A stretch of 64,000 nucleotides of DNA from Candidatus Marithrix sp. Canyon 246. Its GTDB lineage: Bacteria > Pseudomonadota > Gammaproteobacteria > Beggiatoales > Beggiatoaceae. Both the position numbers and the translations under genes were made by a program. The first letter of the stretch is position 1; each line of letters opens with the position of its first letter. Of this stretch, positions 46,530-55,659 are shown piece by piece. The notes beneath the pieces are model-generated. The model searched no databases. It saw only the letters and a list, made by a program, of their open reading frames with translations, and was not told where the DNA came from. The stretch covers positions 16,010-80,009 of the forward strand of contig NZ_MCBX01000012.1 in NCBI RefSeq assembly GCF_001723685.1. The letters run 5' to 3'.

Positions 46530-47264
46530 TTAATCTAATTGCAGTTTTTTCCTCCAAGAAGTGGATTCTTTCCACTCTATTGCCCAATAAAGAAATATTG
46601 TATCAATCAGTGCGATTAAAATTTTAATTATATATTTACTCATAGCGAGAGTCATGGCTTTCCAAAAACCAACAATTGGTGCCCACACAATAAGTGCATA
46701 TAATACAGTATCCAATCCCTGAGATAAAATTGTGGAAGCATTATTTCTTAACCATAAATGACGACCATTAGTTTTTTTCTTGATAGCATGAAATATCCAA
46801 ATATCAACACTTTGTGTAATTAAATATACAAATAAAGAACCAAATACAAAAATAGGGGTAAAATTGAATAAAACGCTCATTGCATTATGAACATTTTGAG
46901 AATATACCGTTTGCGAGGGCAAAAATAATAGGCTGATATAAATCATAAGAACCATAATAATACTAATTATAAATCCAAGTAATACTGCCCCTTGTGCTTC
47001 TTTACGACCATATTTTTCACTTAATAAATCAGTTGCGAAATAAATACTAGAATAAAGTATAACCCCTAAACTGGTTTCCATACCAAAAATAACTGTTAAT
47101 TTAGGACCTTGTAGGTTACTTAACATGATATTGAAAATTACAATAGCATATAAACCCCTTTTGCCAAATAGTTTATAAAGCAATAATGTGACAAATAAAT
47201 CAAGAATAACTGTAAATAACCACAAGCCATCTTGAAATGTAAAAAAATTTATAAATTCAATCAT
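46530..47264 (-). CDS. Queuosine precursor transporter (YhhQ/VUT family)
   Basis: 244 residues, about six to seven membrane segments. Family blocks include IFGMETSLGVILYSSIYFATDL followed by LSEKYGRKEAQ, and QSVDIWIFHAIKK near 150. The GRK(E/K)A motif and the WLRNNASTILSQGLDT block are characteristic. It probably imports preQ0 or preQ1 for queuosine tRNA modification. I looked for a preQ1 riboswitch upstream and saw none. Confidence 0.88.
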   Translation of the reverse strand: MIEFINFFTFQDGLWLFTVILDLFVTLLLYKLFGKRGLYAIVIFNIMLSNLQGPKLTVIFGMETSLGVILYSSIYFATDLLSEKYGRKEAQGAVLLGFIISIIMVLMIYISLLFLPSQTVYSQNVHNAMSVLFNFTPIFVFGSLFVYLITQSVDIWIFHAIKKKTNGRHLWLRNNASTILSQGLDTVLYALIVWAPIVGFWKAMTLAMSKYIIKILIALIDTIFLYWAIEWKESTSWRKKLQLD

Positions 47265-47310
47265 ATGATTCCATTGCGAGCTAATTTTAGTTAAAAATCC
47301 TACCGTTTGA

Positions 47311-47345
47311 AAAATCTATGAGGTTTGAGAAAACACATAGATTTT
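47311..47345. terminator. Inverted repeat upstream of htpG
   Basis: AAAATCTATG (47311-47320) and CATAGATTTT (47336-47345) form 10-bp arms around a 15-base loop, in the gap between the divergent transporter and htpG genes. It could be a regulatory element or a weak terminator; its function is open. Confidence 0.35.
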
Positions 47346-47355
47346 ATATTTTAGT

Positions 47356-47383
47356 ATTGAAACTGCCTTTAATAACCTTATGT
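47356..47383 (+). promoter_or_regulatory. Sigma32-like heat-shock promoter of htpG
   Basis: ATTGAAA (47356-47362), a 13-base spacer and CCTTATGT (47376-47383) resemble the sigma32 consensus CTTGAAA-N(11-16)-CCCCATNT. It lies 40 bases ahead of the htpG start, as expected for a heat-shock chaperone gene. Confidence 0.55.
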
Positions 47384-47423
47384 ATTTGGGCATCTCAATT
47401 TTCACGCCAAAGAGAACTTTATA

Positions 47424-49349
47424 ATGACGGTTGAAACTGAAAAAGAAACACTAGGTTTTCAAACAGAAATAACACAATTATTAAACTTAATGATAAATTC
47501 CTTGTATAGTAACAAGGAAATCTTTCTACGCGAATTAATTTCTAATGCTTCAGATGCATCTGAAAAATTACGATTTGAAGCTTTATCAAATGATTCTTTA
47601 TTTGAAGGCGACGCTGAATTAAAAATTTGGATCGACTTTGATAAAGATGCCAAGACTATTACTATACGAGATAATGGTATTGGTATGTCACGTGAAGAAG
47701 TAATTGATCATATTGGTACGATTGCTAAATCGGGTACACAACAATTTTTCAAATCTTTAACTGGTGATCAAGAAAAAGATAGCCAACTAATTGGTCAATT
47801 TGGGGTTGGTTTTTATTCTTCATTTATTGTCGCTGATAAGGTAACATTAATTACTCGTCGCGCTAATTTAGATTCTTCTGAAGCAGTACAGTGGGAATCT
47901 GCCGGTGAAGGAACTTACAGTCTTGAAAATATAGATCGTACACAACGCGGTACCGAAATAATTCTACATATTAAAGATGATGCTGGTGAATTTTTGTCAG
48001 ATTATCGTTTACGTGACACCATAAAAAAATATTCTGACCATATTACCTTTCCAATTGTAATGTCAAAAGTTACAACTGATGAAGAAAAAGATGAAACTAT
48101 TATTGAAGATGAAGTCGTAAATGCCGCTACAGCATTATGGACATTATCTAAATCAGAAATATCTGATGAAGAATATACAGAATTTTATAAGCATATTGCT
48201 CATGATTTTGAAGCACCATTAGCACGTTTGCATAATAAAGTTGAAGGTAAAATGGAATATACAAGTTTATTGTTTATTCCAAGTCGTGCGCCTTTTGATT
48301 TATGGGATCGTAATCAGCGTCATGGTTTAAAGCTTTATGTACGACGTGTTTTTATTATGGATGATAATGAACACTTATTACCATCTTATTTACGTTTTGT
48401 ACGTGGTATCATAGATACTAATGATTTACCCCTAAATGTTTCACGGGAAATTTTACAACATAATAAGCAAATCGATTCTATTCGTGCTGGTATAGTTAAA
48501 AAAATACTTAGTAGTTTAGAAAGTATGGCGAAAACTGATAAATACGCTACTTTTTGGAAGGAATTTGGTAAAGTCTTTAAAGAAGGTATTATTGATGATA
48601 CTAATAATAAAGAACGTATTGCTAAATTATTGCGTTTTTCAAGTACCCATGATGATAACCCTATTCCTGTTATTTCATTAGATGACTATATAGGGCGTAT
48701 GAAAGATGGGCAAAATAAAATTTATTTTATAACTGCCGAAGGTTTTGCCGCTGCTAAAAATAGCCCACATTTAGAAATTTTCCGTAAGAAAGGTATTGAA
48801 GTTTTATTATTGTCAGATCAAATTGATGAATGGTTAGGAACTCATCTAACTGAATTTGATGGTAAAAATTTACAATCAATCACTAAAGGTCAACTAGATT
48901 TAGGTGATTTAGAAGATGAAGCAGATAAAAAAGAAGCTGAAAAGGCTACTGATGAATTAAAACCAATATTAGAACGTATTAAAAATGTTCTGAATGATAA
49001 AGTTAAAGATGTTCGAGTAACATATCGTTTAACTAATTCGCCTGCATGTTTAGTAGCAGATGAACATGCAATGGATGCAAGTTTAGAACGATTATTAAAA
49101 TCTGCTGGGCAAAGTATGCCTACTAGTAACCCAATTATTGAAATCAATCCTCAACATCCAATTATCCAAGCTTTAAAAGATGAAGAAGATGAAACTCGCT
49201 TTAACGATTGGTCAAATATTTTATTTGATCAAGCTTTATTAAGTGAGGGTGGGCAATTAGAAGATCCAGCAGAATTTGTTAATCGTTTGAATAATATGTT
49301 TTTATCATTAGGTAATTTATCTGCTTCACCGATTTTAACAATTAATTAA
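47424..49349 (+). CDS. htpG: Chaperone HtpG (Hsp90)
   Basis: 641 residues. GHKL ATPase motifs are all present: [17 protein letters not shown] near 40, DNGIGMS near 85-91, [11 protein letters not shown] near 125, and GTEIILHI near 175. The middle domain catalytic loop is [12 protein letters not shown] with the conserved Arg, and the C-terminal dimerisation domain follows. It is an ATP-dependent cytoplasmic chaperone. A sigma32-like promoter and an AGAGAA ribosome binding site precede it. Confidence 0.97.
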   Translation: MTVETEKETLGFQTEITQLLNLMINSLYSNKEIFLRELISNASDASEKLRFEALSNDSLFEGDAELKIWIDFDKDAKTITIRDNGIGMSREEVIDHIGTIAKSGTQQFFKSLTGDQEKDSQLIGQFGVGFYSSFIVADKVTLITRRANLDSSEAVQWESAGEGTYSLENIDRTQRGTEIILHIKDDAGEFLSDYRLRDTIKKYSDHITFPIVMSKVTTDEEKDETIIEDEVVNAATALWTLSKSEISDEEYTEFYKHIAHDFEAPLARLHNKVEGKMEYTSLLFIPSRAPFDLWDRNQRHGLKLYVRRVFIMDDNEHLLPSYLRFVRGIIDTNDLPLNVSREILQHNKQIDSIRAGIVKKILSSLESMAKTDKYATFWKEFGKVFKEGIIDDTNNKERIAKLLRFSSTHDDNPIPVISLDDYIGRMKDGQNKIYFITAEGFAAAKNSPHLEIFRKKGIEVLLLSDQIDEWLGTHLTEFDGKNLQSITKGQLDLGDLEDEADKKEAEKATDELKPILERIKNVLNDKVKDVRVTYRLTNSPACLVADEHAMDASLERLLKSAGQSMPTSNPIIEINPQHPIIQALKDEEDETRFNDWSNILFDQALLSEGGQLEDPAEFVNRLNNMFLSLGNLSASPILTIN

Positions 49350-49378
49350 TTGAATTTCTCTTCAATACTTGTTATAAT
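49350..49378 (+). promoter_or_regulatory. Sigma70-type promoter of tRNA-Ser
   Basis: TTGAAT (49350-49355), a 17-base spacer and a perfect TATAAT (49373-49378), 17 bases before the mature tRNA. The SRP RNA gene follows within 12 bases of the tRNA and may share this promoter. Confidence 0.8.
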
Positions 49379-49395
49379 ACTCTGAGTAACAAGTT

Positions 49396-49485
49396 GGAGA
49401 GGTGTCCGAGCGGTTGAAGGAGCACGCCTGGAAAGCGTGTATACCTTAACAGGTATCGAGGGTTCGAATCCCTCTCTCTCCGCCA
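49396..49485 (+). tRNA. tRNA-Ser (anticodon GGA)
   Basis: 90 bases including the encoded CCA. Acceptor stem GGAGAGG pairs with the 3' TCTCTCC (last pair G-U), the anticodon arm is CACGC-CTGGAAA-GCGTG with anticodon GGA, there is a long class II variable arm, and the T arm is GAGGG-TTCGAAT-CCCTC. It reads UCC and UCU serine codons. Confidence 0.97.
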
Positions 49486-49496
49486 ACAATCAATAT

Positions 49497-49612
49497 GGTG
49501 GTTGGTATTGGTCCCCTCGCAATGGCTTTATTGTGAATCCCGTCAGATCCGGAAGGAAGCAGCGGCAGCAATAAATACATGTGCCGAGGTGTGGCGGGTA
49601 CTGGCTGCCGCC
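49497..49612 (+). ncRNA. ffs: Signal recognition particle 4.5S RNA
   Basis: The hallmark SRP core GTCAGATCCGGAAGGAAGCAG, split as GTCAG at 49542 and GGAAGGAAGCAGC from 49551, and the opposing strand TGTGCCGAGGTGTGGCGGGT are present. Outer ends GGTGG and CCGCC pair to close the hairpin. The RNA binds Ffh for membrane targeting of nascent proteins. Position between a tRNA-Ser gene and dnaX is common in gammaproteobacteria. Ends are set by pairing and may be off by a few bases; T-rich sequence follows. Confidence 0.93.
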
Positions 49613-49639
49613 CTCTATTTTCTATTCTAATTTTTTCTC

Positions 49640-51160
49640 ATGGCTTATCAAGTATTAGCCCGTAAATGGCGACCCCGTTATTTTCCTGAAATGGTTGGTC
49701 AAACCCATGTCGTGCGAGCCTTGACCAACGCACTAGATAATGACCGTCTTCATCATGCTTATTTATTTACCGGTACACGCGGTGTAGGTAAAACTACAAT
49801 TGCACGCATTTTTGCAAAGTCTTTAAATTGTGAAACTGGTGTTACTGCTTATCCTTGTGGTAAATGTTCCAGTTGTTGTGAGGTTAATGAGGGCCGTTTT
49901 GTTGATTTAATCGAAGTTGATGCAGCATCACGCACTAAAGTCGAAGATACTCGTGATTTATTAGATAATGTACAATATGCTCCAACTCGCGGGCGTTATA
50001 AAGTCTATTTAATTGATGAAGTACATATGTTATCTACTCATAGTTTCAATGCCTTATTGAAAACTTTAGAAGAACCACCATCTCATGTCAAATTTATACT
50101 AGCAACTACTGATCCTCAAAAATTACCAGCAACCATTTTATCCCGTTGTCTGCAATTTAATCTTAAACGTCTGCCAATTGAACAAATTCAACAACATTTA
50201 CAGACAATCCTAGAAAAAGAAAATATTGCTGCTGAAGTTTCAGCCTTAAATCAATTAGCACAAGCGGCTGATGGTAGTATGCGCGATGCTTTAAGTTTGT
50301 TAGATCAAGCAATTGCTTATGGTGCTGGCAAGTTATTAAATGATGATGTTAGTAGCATGTTAGGTACGATGGATCAAAATCTAGTTTTAGAATTAGTCAA
50401 AAAACTAGCACAATTTGATGCTAGTGCTGTATTAGAACAAGTGGCTAATTTATCAGAACAAAATCCAGATTTTGTGATGGTATTAGGTGATATTTTATCC
50501 TTATTACAATCAGTGGCATTGGCACAAGTAGTGCAGCAACAGCCTAGTATTGACAATGAAGCAATTTTACAATTAGCAACACAATTATCAGCAGAAGATG
50601 TACAATTATTTTATCAAATAGCCTTATTAGGGCGACGTGATTTACCATTAGCACCAGATCAACGTGGTGGTTTTGAAATGCTGATGTTGCGTATGTTAGC
50701 ATTTCGCCCTAGTACAACTAACATTAAAGTAGCAACACCAAAACCAGCGGCAGCAACACCAATACCAACACCAATACCAACACCAACACCATCTAAGATT
50801 GGTAATGAATGGAATAATATTATCAATGAATTAGGCTTAAAAGGCTTGATTAGACAACTAGCTTTACAATGTGAGTTACAACGCGAAGGCAATACTTGGA
50901 ACTTAATATTATCATCTGATCATAAATATCTATTAAATAGAAAAAACAAATTAGAAGATAAAATAAAAGAAAAATATGGTGAATCACAAATTGTAAATAT
51001 TGGTTTAGGGAAAATTCAGACAGAAACAGCAGCGGTACAAGAACAGCGCGTAAAAGAAGATCATACACAATATGTCACTAAGACTGTTGAAGAAGATCCT
51101 TTTGTAGTGTTTTTTAAGGAAAAATGTGGAGCGCGTATATCAAATATAGAAGTTATCTAA
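49640..51160 (+). CDS. dnaX: DNA polymerase III subunits gamma/tau
   Basis: 506 residues. Clamp-loader AAA+ domain: Walker A GTRGVGKTTIARIFA near 45-59, zinc module cysteines in CGKCSSCCEV and the earlier NCETG, Walker B IDEVHML, sensor 1 ATTDPQKLP and SRC. A Pro/Thr linker with a TPIPTP repeat (about 370-386) precedes a shortened tau C-terminal domain. It loads the sliding clamp and links polymerase cores. An A-AAA-AAC heptamer in the zero frame at 50941-50947 may allow a shorter gamma-like product. It is followed by ybaB after one inserted gene. Confidence 0.95.
   Translation: MAYQVLARKWRPRYFPEMVGQTHVVRALTNALDNDRLHHAYLFTGTRGVGKTTIARIFAKSLNCETGVTAYPCGKCSSCCEVNEGRFVDLIEVDAASRTKVEDTRDLLDNVQYAPTRGRYKVYLIDEVHMLSTHSFNALLKTLEEPPSHVKFILATTDPQKLPATILSRCLQFNLKRLPIEQIQQHLQTILEKENIAAEVSALNQLAQAADGSMRDALSLLDQAIAYGAGKLLNDDVSSMLGTMDQNLVLELVKKLAQFDASAVLEQVANLSEQNPDFVMVLGDILSLLQSVALAQVVQQQPSIDNEAILQLATQLSAEDVQLFYQIALLGRRDLPLAPDQRGGFEMLMLRMLAFRPSTTNIKVATPKPAAATPIPTPIPTPTPSKIGNEWNNIINELGLKGLIRQLALQCELQREGNTWNLILSSDHKYLLNRKNKLEDKIKEKYGESQIVNIGLGKIQTETAAVQEQRVKEDHTQYVTKTVEEDPFVVFFKEKCGARISNIEVI
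50941..50961 (+). other. Candidate -1 programmed frameshift site in dnaX
   Basis: The heptamer A-AAA-AAC (50941-50947) sits in the correct register at codons 434-436. A -1 slip gives CAA ATT AGA AGA and then TAA at 50959-50961, so a protein of about 440 residues lacking the tau tail would result. Position is close to where other dnaX genes make gamma. No strong downstream stem-loop is visible, and A-runs are common in this AT-rich genome. Confidence 0.35.
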
Positions 51161-51180
51161 TATTGTAGAGAAGTATTATT

Positions 51181-52359
51181 ATGAATAAATTATGGTTAAT
51201 ATTACTAAGTTTTACGATAATCAATTATAGTTATGCTAATGAAGATAATTGGTGGGATATTTCTACTAAAGCAGTTGTAAATTTATGGAGTACTACTAGC
51301 ACTACAGAATTTGCAGAAATCTGGGAAAATATCACTCCAAAACTAAATGAAGTGTTAGAGCTTGAGCAACAAGCTGAAAATACACCAAATAGTGTCTGGT
51401 TAGGTTTAGGCACTGATAAAGAAGATCTTAATGAAGAAATAAATCTGTTGCTTGATGAAGCTGTAGAAATTTTAAGTGTTTCTAATATTAATAATATTCG
51501 ACAAGCTATTCGCGCTGAAGATGACAGAATTCGCGAAATGAAACAGGATATTGCTAAGTATCATCAAGCTCAAATTACCGCTCCTGTTGATTCAACTTGG
51601 CACACTACCGTTGCTGATTATGATCTTAAAATTAAGCAAATATATGAATTAATTGAACAAAGCAAGACTAAAATAACTAAGTTAAAAACCCAATTTGCGC
51701 AAGAACTTTCCAATAAAGGCTTATCAATTTCAACAGAACAATTAGAAGTATTATTATCAAGCGTAGTTGGAGATGATATTACCCAAAGCAGTATTGTTTA
51801 TGATAATATTAAACAAATTAGTCAACAATTAATGAGTTTGACAGAAAAAAGTGGTGAAGATATTAATATTAGTCAACGCTATTATGGTATGTACACAGTG
51901 TTATTAAAAATATTGCTGCATATGCAACAAAGCTTCATTGCTAAACTTGATTATCAATATTTACCCAAAATCGCTAATATCATTATAGAAGTTAAAAACA
52001 TTAATGTTACAACTGGTAATTTATTACGTTCTATAGATGAGAAAACTCATCGTAAGCATTTATTAGCTAATCTGCAAGCTCAAAATTTCACTTTGCAAAC
52101 AGCCAAATTATATAAAAAACACTTAGTTAAACAACGCTACAAGATTGTACAAGCGATTAAAAAAACTAGTCAGGATTTACAGATTGCGCAAAATACCTAT
52201 AAAACTGTTAGAATTGGCGGCGAATTAATTAATTTATTACGTTCTAGTAATAAGTCATTTGAAATCTTATTAAATATTCAAGTACCAGATTTGCTGATAT
52301 TTGAAAATAAGCAAATGAAACATGAGTTTGCAATACTCACTCAAAAACTTAGTCAATAA
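51181..52359 (+). CDS. Exported helical protein of unknown function
   Basis: 392 residues with a signal peptide (NKLWLILLSFTIINYSYAN). The rest is mostly helical with few prolines: FAEIWENITPKLNEVLELEQ, DLNEEINLLLDEAVEILS, and coiled-coil-like DLKIKQIYELIEQSKTKITK. No family is recognised. It lies between dnaX and ybaB, 20 bases after the dnaX stop and 14 bases before ybaB, a place where no such gene is usually found. Confidence 0.7.
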   Translation: MNKLWLILLSFTIINYSYANEDNWWDISTKAVVNLWSTTSTTEFAEIWENITPKLNEVLELEQQAENTPNSVWLGLGTDKEDLNEEINLLLDEAVEILSVSNINNIRQAIRAEDDRIREMKQDIAKYHQAQITAPVDSTWHTTVADYDLKIKQIYELIEQSKTKITKLKTQFAQELSNKGLSISTEQLEVLLSSVVGDDITQSSIVYDNIKQISQQLMSLTEKSGEDINISQRYYGMYTVLLKILLHMQQSFIAKLDYQYLPKIANIIIEVKNINVTTGNLLRSIDEKTHRKHLLANLQAQNFTLQTAKLYKKHLVKQRYKIVQAIKKTSQDLQIAQNTYKTVRIGGELINLLRSSNKSFEILLNIQVPDLLIFENKQMKHEFAILTQKLSQ

Positions 52360-52373
52360 AGGATAGATAAACA

Positions 52374-52685
52374 ATGAAGGGTGGAATTGCGGGTTTGATG
52401 AAACAAGCCCAACAAATGAAAGCTAATTTTGAAACTGCACAAGAAGAATTAGCTAAAATGGAAGTTCATGGAGAATCCGGTGGTGGAATGGTCAAAATTA
52501 CCATGACTGGGCGACATGATGTACGACGTGTTGAAATTGATAAAGAATTAATGACTGAAGATAAAGAAATGTTAGAAGATTTAGTTGCAGCCGCTATTAA
52601 TGATGCTGTACGTAAAGTTGAAAAAACCAGTCAAGAACAATTATCAGGAATGGGGCTTCCTGAAGGTATGAAGTTACCATTCTAA
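52374..52685 (+). CDS. ybaB: YbaB/EbfC nucleoid-associated protein
   Basis: 103 residues with the family pattern [20 protein letters not shown], then [19 protein letters not shown] and [15 protein letters not shown]. It forms dimers that bind DNA and help shape the nucleoid. The dnaX-ybaB neighbourhood is widespread; recR, its usual next gene, is absent here. Confidence 0.96.
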   Translation: MKGGIAGLMKQAQQMKANFETAQEELAKMEVHGESGGGMVKITMTGRHDVRRVEIDKELMTEDKEMLEDLVAAAINDAVRKVEKTSQEQLSGMGLPEGMKLPF

Positions 52686-52689
52686 TATT

Positions 52690-53736
52690 ATGAATAAACT
52701 ATGCCTAATACGAAGAACTAGATGGTTTAATACTCCGTTAGGGCAACGTTTATTGAATGAAGAAGCTGCCGTTTTAAAAAAAATTTTACCCAATCTATTT
52801 GGGTATCATTTATTACAAGTAAGCAATATAGGGCAAGGTTGCTTATTTGAAAGTAGTCTTATTAGACACTCTTGTATATTAAATGATGTAATTGATTATC
52901 CAATTCAGAAATTTTCCAATGTCTATGGTTTAGCAGATGCTTTACCGTTTGCCCAAGATAGTCTTGATGTGGTGCTATTACCACATGTCTTAGAATTCGC
53001 AGAAAATCCACATGATGTTCTACGTGAAGTTGAACGTGTCTTAATACCTGATGGTTATGTTGTAATATTGGGTTTTAATCCTTTTAGTATTTGGGGAATA
53101 TGGTCTAAATTCGGTTCTAAAACAGCACCTTGCTGTGGGAAATTTATCTCTTTATTACGCTTAAAAGATTGGCTAGCATTGCTGGGTTTTGAAATACAAC
53201 AACAACAAAATTTAGGCAGAGTATATATAGTGCTTGCTAAAAAACGTGTAGCAAATTTAACTCCTATTAAACCGAAATGGATTTTGAACAAAATGAATGA
53301 CACAATTGTTGAGGCATTTACTGATGGTGCTTGTCGAGGCAACCCCGGAGCCGGAGGTTGGGGTGTTTTATTACGTTATAATCACCATGAAAAACAATTA
53401 TATGGCGGCGAACTAGATACAACTAATAATCGTATGGAGTTATTAGCCGCTATTATGGCATTAGAAAACTTAAAACGTTCTTGTAAGGTTTGTTTAACTA
53501 CTGATTCTCAATATGTGAGAAAGGGTATTACTGAATGGATTCAAAATTGGATTAAGCGCGATTGGAAAACAGCAAGTAAAAAGCCGGTTAAAAATGTCGA
53601 TTTATGGCAACGTTTATACGCTGCTACTCAAAAACATCAAGTTGAATGGAAATGGGTAAAAGGGCATAGTGGGCATACTGAAAATGAAATGGTTGATGGT
53701 CTAGCAAATCAAGGAGTTGAATCAATTTTAAAATGA
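52690..53736 (+). CDS. rnhA: Fusion of SAM-dependent methyltransferase and ribonuclease HI
   Basis: 348 residues in one uninterrupted frame. Residues 1-195 are a class I methyltransferase-like domain ([19 protein letters not shown], then [19 protein letters not shown] and GFNPFSIWG), resembling the gene often found beside rnhA. Residues 202-348 are a complete RNase HI with the catalytic acids in [26 protein letters not shown] and EMVDGLAN. RNase HI removes RNA from RNA-DNA hybrids. An in-frame ATG at 53293 begins a normal RNase HI and could be used internally, but no strong ribosome binding site precedes it. The end overlaps the next gene by four bases. Confidence 0.88.
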   Translation: MNKLCLIRRTRWFNTPLGQRLLNEEAAVLKKILPNLFGYHLLQVSNIGQGCLFESSLIRHSCILNDVIDYPIQKFSNVYGLADALPFAQDSLDVVLLPHVLEFAENPHDVLREVERVLIPDGYVVILGFNPFSIWGIWSKFGSKTAPCCGKFISLLRLKDWLALLGFEIQQQQNLGRVYIVLAKKRVANLTPIKPKWILNKMNDTIVEAFTDGACRGNPGAGGWGVLLRYNHHEKQLYGGELDTTNNRMELLAAIMALENLKRSCKVCLTTDSQYVRKGITEWIQNWIKRDWKTASKKPVKNVDLWQRLYAATQKHQVEWKWVKGHSGHTENEMVDGLANQGVESILK

Positions 53737-55616
53737 AATATCTTATAATACTTATATTTTTATCTATTAATGTAAATGCAAATGAATCTTTACGCTTAGC
53801 TAAATTAGCAGAACAACAAATACTTGAAGGTAATGCTACTAATGGAATTTTATTAGCTTTAGAAGCATTGCCTAAAAATATATATAAACCAGATAAAGCT
53901 TATGTAGTTGAAGCTGAAATTCAATTATTGAATGGACTATTACAATTGCATGAATATTATGAAAATTTTGATTTATTCTCAATTGCATTAGATTCTGAAA
54001 ATAAATATGATGTTAGCTTTTATACTGGTAATTATAGATGGCGACAAGCATTAGCAAATAAGGATAATTGTGTTGCTTACGTAGAACAGCATTTTAATGC
54101 TTCTGAAAGTCGGCGCGATGGTTATACAATGGTACTTGTCTCATATAAGTCATCTAAGAAAGTTAGAAAATGGGCAAAGTCATATGTTAAAAATATTGCC
54201 AGAACATTTGGTGTTCGTCAATATCGAGGCAAAGGGATATTAGTTGGAGGTTATAATGGGCGTGGTAATGGTAATTTAAAATATTTAAACATGCCCGGCG
54301 TGTTATTGGAATCGTTATTTGCTACTAATCCAAGACATGCTAAATGGATTAAGAATGAAGCAGACCAATTGCAACTAGCTTTTATTTTATTTAAAAGTAT
54401 CAGAAAATATTTTCCACAAGGTGGGCGAATTTGTTTTAGTGTTGGGCATAAATATAAGCATTATCCTCGTAATGATAGGGGAGCTCACGTTTATGGTGGT
54501 GGTAGGGAATCTGAGTATGCTGAAATTATATTACAACAAGCTCAAAATCTTATCGAATATAAATTATTACAAGGTAATTTTGTTCGCCCATTAATAAAAA
54601 AATTGCAAGATTTTGTTAGAGCGAATTTAGATTTGCCAGCCTTAGAATTTGATGAAGCATTATATGAGAAAACTAGTGAATTATTATTGGCATTATCAAG
54701 CCAACAATTAATTGATTACGCTAGAGAAATTATTCCACGTTGTAGTATAACTCAGGAACAACGTGTAAGATTTGCTTTGCCGAAATTAAAAAGCCAAAGA
54801 TTAATAGAATCAGGAGATAAATTAGCACGACGTGGTAGAATTAAATCAGCGACAAGAAAATTTAAACAAGCACGCAAACTTGATCATTGTTTACAGTTTA
54901 ATCCAGAAGATAGGGCGCGTTGGATTGCTGCTCAGGTAGAAATTTATAAAGCACAAAAATTAGCTGAAAAAATGAAAATGTTAGCGGCGAAGACTAAATT
55001 TAAAAAAGCCATGCGAATTTATTCAAAATTTAGAATTAATCCAGACAAGGAAACACGACGAATAGCTGCTGATGAGTTAATTAATCAAGGTGAAAAATTT
55101 GCAGAAGCGGGAGAAATTGAAACTGCTTTAATCAAATTTCAAACAGCAATAACCATTAATACTAATTTAAATTTTGATCCTCATGAAAAGATTAGAAAAA
55201 TTGCAATAAAACCTTTACTAAGAAAAGGAATGTACGCCATACGACAAGCTAATATTAAACAAGCATTAATTATTAATGTTAAATTGCAGGTAGTTGATCC
55301 TAAAGGTTTATATTCAGAAAAATTTTGGAGTAGTCTTTGTTGGTATGGTAGCCTATATGGAAATGCAAATTCAGTGATGAATGCTTGTACAAAAACAGTT
55401 AAACTGAAACCAGAAAATGAATCTTATCGAGATAGCCGAGGCTTAGCAAGAGCATTAACAGGTGATTTTAAAGGCGCAATTGCAGATTTTGAATTTTATA
55501 TGAAACATGCAAAATTGAAACATAAGCTAGTAAAACGACAAGAATGGTTAAATCAGCTTCGTGAGGGGGTAAATCCTTTTACAGAGACTGTTATTCAAGG
55601 TTTATTGGGTAAATAG
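53733..55616 (+). CDS. Exported protein with amidase-like domain and C-terminal repeats
   Basis: 627 residues with a signal peptide ([16 protein letters not shown]). Residues about 22-75 resemble the linker found in WD40/STAND proteins ([18 protein letters not shown], then [10 protein letters not shown]). Residues about 105-300 look like an N-acetylmuramoyl-L-alanine amidase type 3 core: [15 protein letters not shown] with a zinc-ligand-type His, and [20 protein letters not shown] with the catalytic-type Glu. The C-terminal 270 residues are TPR-like helices, with repeated units such as [20 protein letters not shown] and [20 protein letters not shown]. It may cut the wall peptide, but the normal first zinc His is not clearly seen. 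It shares four bases with rnhA. Confidence 0.7.
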   Translation: MKYLIILIFLSINVNANESLRLAKLAEQQILEGNATNGILLALEALPKNIYKPDKAYVVEAEIQLLNGLLQLHEYYENFDLFSIALDSENKYDVSFYTGNYRWRQALANKDNCVAYVEQHFNASESRRDGYTMVLVSYKSSKKVRKWAKSYVKNIARTFGVRQYRGKGILVGGYNGRGNGNLKYLNMPGVLLESLFATNPRHAKWIKNEADQLQLAFILFKSIRKYFPQGGRICFSVGHKYKHYPRNDRGAHVYGGGRESEYAEIILQQAQNLIEYKLLQGNFVRPLIKKLQDFVRANLDLPALEFDEALYEKTSELLLALSSQQLIDYAREIIPRCSITQEQRVRFALPKLKSQRLIESGDKLARRGRIKSATRKFKQARKLDHCLQFNPEDRARWIAAQVEIYKAQKLAEKMKMLAAKTKFKKAMRIYSKFRINPDKETRRIAADELINQGEKFAEAGEIETALIKFQTAITINTNLNFDPHEKIRKIAIKPLLRKGMYAIRQANIKQALIINVKLQVVDPKGLYSEKFWSSLCWYGSLYGNANSVMNACTKTVKLKPENESYRDSRGLARALTGDFKGAIADFEFYMKHAKLKHKLVKRQEWLNQLREGVNPFTETVIQGLLGK

Positions 55617-55623
55617 AGAAATC

Positions 55624-55656
55624 AGACCTGACAGGTTTTAAAAACCTGTCAGGTCT
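55624..55656. repeat. 33-bp dispersed palindrome, copy 2
   Basis: 16-bp perfect arms around a single A, with the CCTGACAGG core. It lies in the 44-base gap between the convergent amidase-like and GH3 genes, where it could end transcription from both sides. See also 31666-31698 and 63312-63344. Confidence 0.9.
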
Positions 55657-55659
55657 AAA

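Noticed and set aside
47265..47310. Possible preQ1 riboswitch before the queuosine precursor transporter
   Set aside because: No aptamer-like stem or A-rich tail matching known preQ1 classes could be found.
50738..50793. Short tandem repeat in dnaX considered as a CRISPR-like or VNTR element
   Set aside because: It is a coding Thr-Pro-Ile-Pro linker repeat inside the dnaX frame, with no spacers.
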